Below, one piece after another: positions 60,451 to 64,000 of a stretch of DNA of 64,000 nucleotides. The stretch's first letter is position 1; each line of letters begins with the position of its first letter. The stretch comes from Cytophaga hutchinsonii ATCC 33406 (GTDB lineage Bacteria; Bacteroidota; Bacteroidia; Cytophagales; Cytophagaceae), in contig NC_008255.1 in NCBI RefSeq assembly GCF_000014145.1, positions 2,434,001 through 2,498,000 of the forward strand, given 5' to 3'. The position numbers and the translations under genes were made by a program. Below the pieces are notes generated by a model. That model worked only from the letters and a program-made list of their open reading frames with translations. It was not told where the DNA came from and ran no database searches.

Positions 60451-61998
60451 TTATGAACTGCACGATAACATGGAACAGCCGGCTTTTTGAGCTGCCCAAT
60501 CCGGACGTTTAATAAAATATTCATCTGCATTTTTTGAATATGGCTGCTTGATGTATTCCTCTAATTTTTTCAATAGAGCATCATCTCCTTTTTCCAGTTT
60601 CTCAATCGCTTCATGCAAGATATAATTTCTCAGCACAAACCGTGGATTTGCTGCACGCATTTTCTCCGCGGAAACTTCTTTTGAACAGGTATTGGTTTTA
60701 ATTCTCTTACTATACGCAGCAATACATGTATGCAATAGTGCTTCATCGGCTTCTGTATAAAAACAGGATTGAAAGAACTGTTTCACATCGGCTGCTGTTC
60801 CCGGATCTGCAGGCAGATCAATGAGCAGCTGATAAAACATGGTCATGTCCGGTTTTACGGTGCGCAGCATTTCTTCAAACGAATCAATCAGCAAGCGGTC
60901 ATCTTCACGTAACGCATCAAAACCCAGTTTGTTTGCCATCATGGTATAGTATTTGGTTTCGTATACGTCCTGATAATTTTTTAATACAGCAACAAGCTTA
61001 TCTGTTTCCGGTACTAAAAAAGCGAGCGCGTTGGCAAGGCGCCCCAAATTCCAGTAAGCAACAGCAGCCTGGTTTCCGAAGGCATATCTTCTGCCCGGCA
61101 AGTCTGTTGTATTCGGGGTAAAACGTGCGTCGTATTCATCTACAAAAGAATATGGCCCGTAATCAATGGTTACACCAAGAATTGACATATTATCGGTATT
61201 CATTACACCATGTACAAATCCAACACGCAGCCATTGCACCACCATATCGGCCGTGCGCTCTGCTACAGCCTGAAACAACTGTACAACGCGATCTTCGCCT
61301 CGTATTTCCGGATAATAACGTGTTATAACCCAATCACAAAGCTGCTGACTCAAATCACGGTTATTGCGTTCTGCCAATATTTCAAAATTACCGAACCGTA
61401 TAAAAGACGGCGCAACACGCAGTACAACCGCACCCGGTTCATATGCTGCATGTCCGTTGTAGAACATATCCCGCAACACCGCATCCCCTGTAGATACAAG
61501 ACTAAGCGCACGTGTCGTGGGTACGCCCAGGTAATGCATGGCTTCGCTCATTAAATATTCCCGGAGCGAAGAACGTAAGACGGCTCTTCCATCTGAATTC
61601 CGTGAGTAAGGTGTTGGCCCAGCTCCTTTTAATTGCAGTTCATACTCCATGCTGTCTTTTCCGCTGCAAAACCCCAGTGAAATTGCTCTGCCATCACCCA
61701 ATTGCCCCGCCCAGTTTCCAAACTGATGTCCGGCATAACACGATGCATACGGCTTCATGGTCGGATTTACAGTATTACCGCCCAGGATGAGTACATCTTC
61801 CGGTACGGGCGATTCAAGGCCCAGCATTTCTGCAACATCAGCAGACCAGGCAAGCAGCTGCGGATGATGCACAGGTGTTGGAAGCACGCTGCAATACAAT
61901 ACACCCGGCGTTTGACGGGTTGTGTTATTCATAGACAGATCGCCGGGAAATGTCTCCGTAAATGTATTTGTGATCTGCTTGCGGTGTAAATGCTCCAT
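60451..61998 (-). CDS. selO: SelO/YdiU protein adenylyltransferase
   Basis: A 515-residue pseudokinase of the SelO family, which AMPylates proteins in redox control. Family motifs: FGNWAGQLGDGRAISLGF, YELQLKGAGPTPYSRNSDGR, REYLMSEAMHYLGVPTTRAL, GVMNTDNMSILGVTIDYGPY and VDEYDARFTPNTTD. The C-terminus ends GCSMLSCSS; the last Cys occupies the selenocysteine position of eukaryotic SelO. A TAGCTTTG -7 match lies at 62032-62025. Confidence 0.93.
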   Translation of the reverse strand: MEHLHRKQITNTFTETFPGDLSMNNTTRQTPGVLYCSVLPTPVHHPQLLAWSADVAEMLGLESPVPEDVLILGGNTVNPTMKPYASCYAGHQFGNWAGQLGDGRAISLGFCSGKDSMEYELQLKGAGPTPYSRNSDGRAVLRSSLREYLMSEAMHYLGVPTTRALSLVSTGDAVLRDMFYNGHAAYEPGAVVLRVAPSFIRFGNFEILAERNNRDLSQQLCDWVITRYYPEIRGEDRVVQLFQAVAERTADMVVQWLRVGFVHGVMNTDNMSILGVTIDYGPYSFVDEYDARFTPNTTDLPGRRYAFGNQAAVAYWNLGRLANALAFLVPETDKLVAVLKNYQDVYETKYYTMMANKLGFDALREDDRLLIDSFEEMLRTVKPDMTMFYQLLIDLPADPGTAADVKQFFQSCFYTEADEALLHTCIAAYSKRIKTNTCSKEVSAEKMRAANPRFVLRNYILHEAIEKLEKGDDALLKKLEEYIKQPYSKNADEYFIKRPDWAAQKAGCSMLSCSS

Positions 61999-62024
61999 GT
62001 ATGGATGATTCAGTTATGGGAATA

Positions 62025-62032
62025 CAAAGCTA
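62025..62032 (-). promoter_or_regulatory. Candidate -7 element of selO
   Basis: Minus-strand TAGCTTTG matches TAnnTTTG 26 nt before the start codon; no TTG at standard spacing. Confidence 0.35.
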
Positions 62033-62141
62033 CTAAAAAGAAACCAGGTATGATTGAATACAAACAGATCCGGCACCTGTAGCGTTCAAAAGAAAGGTGC
62101 ACGTATGGTACACCCTTCTTTTACAATTAACTAACATGTAT

Positions 62142-63245
62142 TTACTGTTTAATAACTTTTTTGCTTTCAGCAATACCGTTCTGTTCAATGCGGATTACAT
62201 AAATACCGGCAGGAAGACCTTCACCGATATGCGTTGCAGCATTATATGTATTAACCGACAACAGTTGGCCTGCCGCATTATACAAGGAAACGGTAAAACT
62301 GCCTGCATGTGCCGAAACGGTAAAGTCCTGAGAACTTGGATTTGGATACACAGCAAATTTCTCCGCAGCACTGTTTTTTATATCCGTCGTTATTCCATCC
62401 TGAGCGACATCTGCCCAGGTTGCGGCAATTTTAATATCGTCAAACCAGGTATAACAATCTACAGAAGGAGCCCATACAGAAGTACTGCCGCCATGAAAGG
62501 TTGAAAAATACAGGTTGTCTACTTTGTCACCGTTGCTTACAAACTGAATACCCGTGCGCAGCAATGCCTGCTGCCCGTTGATCCAGAGCTGCACTTCCCC
62601 ATCGTGACTGGTAGCTGTATTCACTTTTACCCGTTGAATAATATTATACCATTGTCCTTTCTGAAAATAAAAATCCGTACCGGTTGTCAGCTGTAACGCA
62701 TCATTATCGCCACAAGGTCCGTTGGCTTTATCTGCTTCCATGTGATACAGATACAGTACGGCTTTACCACCCGGCCGCCACATTAATCGCGCTGTAAAAC
62801 CGTTTGAACCGGTACAGACCGTACAACCGCTGCAACGTCCGCCGCCGCCCAAACCCGGTAATTTCCCACCTTCGGAAGTACCGCCCCAATCGAAGTTATC
62901 ACTGAAACGCACCCAGTACGACATATATAATTCATTGGCAGGTGTTACCATAAGCGGTGCCTGTGCACCACCATCCGTAGGACCAAAGGTATTGGCAGGA
63001 TATGTTATGCGCAATGATTTGGTGCCGGACCGGGCAAAGGCATCATCCACAAATGCCCTGCTTTGATTAAAACCATTTACCCAGGGAACAGTAAAACCAT
63101 CGGCACGCCAGGAAGTTATCGTATATTCCGTTTCATCCGCATAGGTTTCGAAGCCTGTCTGATCCAGGACCTGCGCATACGTAACCGGATAATTTATACC
63201 ACTGATAAGCATAAGAACTAGAACTAGAAGGAACTGTTTTTTCAT
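62142..63245 (-). CDS. Alginate-lyase-like (PL14-type) secreted protein with T9SS sorting domain
   Basis: A 367-residue protein. Signal peptide (MKKQFLLVLVLMLISGINYP); a jelly-roll catalytic-type domain with YWVRFSDNFDWGGTSEGGKL, TARLMWRPGGK, VQLWINGQ, YFSTFHGG and WFDDIKIAATW; then a type A sorting domain (FAVYPNPSSQDFTVSAHAGS to ESKKVIKQ). The pattern GGKLPGL...FSTF.GG resembles polysaccharide lyase family 14 alginate/glucuronan lyases. The Cys-rich insert GGGGRCSGCTVCTG is notable. Substrate not proven. Confidence 0.75.
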   Translation of the reverse strand: MKKQFLLVLVLMLISGINYPVTYAQVLDQTGFETYADETEYTITSWRADGFTVPWVNGFNQSRAFVDDAFARSGTKSLRITYPANTFGPTDGGAQAPLMVTPANELYMSYWVRFSDNFDWGGTSEGGKLPGLGGGGRCSGCTVCTGSNGFTARLMWRPGGKAVLYLYHMEADKANGPCGDNDALQLTTGTDFYFQKGQWYNIIQRVKVNTATSHDGEVQLWINGQQALLRTGIQFVSNGDKVDNLYFSTFHGGSTSVWAPSVDCYTWFDDIKIAATWADVAQDGITTDIKNSAAEKFAVYPNPSSQDFTVSAHAGSFTVSLYNAAGQLLSVNTYNAATHIGEGLPAGIYVIRIEQNGIAESKKVIKQ

Positions 63246-63393
63246 AACGGATTGCTCTTTTTAACATACGGATCTTAATAGTAATACGACAGGTAATACA
63301 GATTGTTTGAAAATGCATCTGCAAAAAATATGTATTCAGTCATTTAAATTACACATATGGAATCAGACCTGAATAGATTGAATGCTGTAAACA

Positions 63394-63430
63394 TAAAGCG
63401 CGTGTATGAAAATTTCATACACGCGCTTTA
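63394..63430. terminator. Strong hairpin, probable terminator of the right-edge gene
   Basis: TAAAGCGCGTGTATGAAA (63394-63411) and its exact complement (63413-63430) form a near-perfect palindrome with A/T flanks, 20 nt beyond the stop codon at 63450. Confidence 0.85.
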
Positions 63431-63449
63431 TAAAAAAAACAAGGAGCGA

Positions 63450-64000
63450 TTATTTTTTTATTATTTTCCGGGTCTCTGTAAGACCGTTTTTTTCAATACG
63501 GATTAAATATATGCCCGGCGCTAATCCGGCACCGATAAGCGCCTGTGATTCATAGGTACCTCTAAGAACTTCCAGTCCGGAATTGTTGTATACCACAATC
63601 ATAAATTCTCCGGTACCAGCTTCTATGTACAGTTCAGTTTCATATGGATTCGGATACAGATGCAGATCAGCCGACAGACTATTTTCAATAGCTGTTACCG
63701 GACCGCATTGAGAAATATCCGTAATCGGATTAATACCTGTTGTACCTCCGGAACAAACATTACAAACATCACGTGCTGCTTTTCCGTTAATTACACCGGC
63801 ACAATCGGTACATGTTCCTTCTGCTATACCGCAGCCACAGTCTCCGGCAATCAGTTTATCCGGGTCAGACGGACAGGCATCGCCTGCTACCGATACATAG
63901 CCTGCAGGCTGCGTGCATGCTGTCTGTGTAACAGCCGCATTCCCTTTTCCATCACCATCGAGATCCTGATACCAGGTTGTTGCAGCTGTAACCGTTACAA
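63450..64000 (-). CDS. Cys-rich surface protein with T9SS sorting domain (partial, N-terminus off right edge)
   Basis: An open frame of 183 codons runs from the right edge to a TAA at 63450. It reads TWYQDLDGDGKGNAAVTQTA (a Ca-binding DGDG-type repeat), then Cys-rich modules (DACPSDPDKLIAGDCGCGIA, TDCAGVINGKAARDVCNVCS), and a type A sorting domain (LHLYPNPYETELYIEAGTGE to RIEKNGLTETRKIIKK). The modules are of the thrombospondin-3-like stalk type found on Bacteroidota surface proteins. The catalytic or binding part lies outside the window. Confidence 0.85.
   Translation of the reverse strand, partial: VTVTAATTWYQDLDGDGKGNAAVTQTACTQPAGYVSVAGDACPSDPDKLIAGDCGCGIAEGTCTDCAGVINGKAARDVCNVCSGGTTGINPITDISQCGPVTAIENSLSADLHLYPNPYETELYIEAGTGEFMIVVYNNSGLEVLRGTYESQALIGAGLAPGIYLIRIEKNGLTETRKIIKK

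Noticed and set aside
1-64000. CRISPR arrays, insertion sequences, prophage, rRNA or tRNA genes
   Set aside because: No regularly spaced repeats, transposase or integrase frames, or conserved RNA motifs were seen on reading both strands.

Overview
The window looks like a chromosomal stretch of a gliding, polysaccharide-degrading member of the Bacteroidota, most like Cytophaga hutchinsonii or a close relative. That placement is inferred from gene content, not from a search. The signs are type IX secretion (T9SS) C-terminal sorting domains on several secreted proteins, GH5 and GH10 glycoside hydrolases, a flexirubin/aryl-polyene pigment cluster whose tyrosine ammonia-lyase closely resembles the Flavobacterium enzyme, a MoxR/DUF58/DUF4129/DUF4350 operon, and promoter elements of the Bacteroidota type (TTG, then about 19-20 nt, then TAnnTTTG). 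I saw no rRNA, tRNA, CRISPR array or insertion sequence.

Layout. 1-10 kb: a PAS sensor protein cut by the left edge, divergent from a response regulator with a membrane tail; then small stress and housekeeping genes (HxlR regulator with its NmrA-like target, YdcF-like, YchJ-like, DUF2461, DUF2721, nitroreductase, exported pirin, MarR regulator with a membrane partner). 10-18 kb: a formylglycine-generating-enzyme-like secreted protein, a decayed Cys-rich module next to dGTPase, an outer-membrane protein, a GH5 cellulase, an AHSA1 protein and a T9SS-secreted GH10 xylanase whose start codon sits in a 37-nt palindrome.

19.2-39.8 kb: one long minus-strand block of about twenty tightly packed genes. 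Tyrosine ammonia-lyase makes 4-coumarate; a PaaK-like ligase is a candidate to activate it; an ACP (with AcpS to modify it), two active ketosynthases, two ketosynthase-like subunits lacking the catalytic Cys, FabG and two hotdog dehydratases would extend it to a polyene. O-methyltransferase, thioesterase, acyltransferases, GT2 and a C45-type acyltransferase would tailor or transfer it. LolA-like protein, a lipoprotein and a giant MMPL exporter fused to a degenerate acyltransferase and a methyltransferase would move it to the outer membrane. No darA/darB-like genes for the dialkylresorcinol half of flexirubin are in the window.

40-49 kb: a metal-binding HMA protein paired with an outer-membrane barrel, then RDD divergent from the SpoIIM-like/DUF4129/DUF4350/MoxR/DUF58 operon, and a NUDIX hydrolase. 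49.8-64 kb: an Asn-rich T9SS protein, a dipeptide epimerase followed in frame by an orphan 93-codon reading frame, an OmpA/PD40 protein, a leucine-rich-repeat kinase, an arginyltransferase-like protein, a YegD-like Hsp70, SelO, an alginate-lyase-like T9SS protein and a Cys-rich T9SS protein cut by the right edge.
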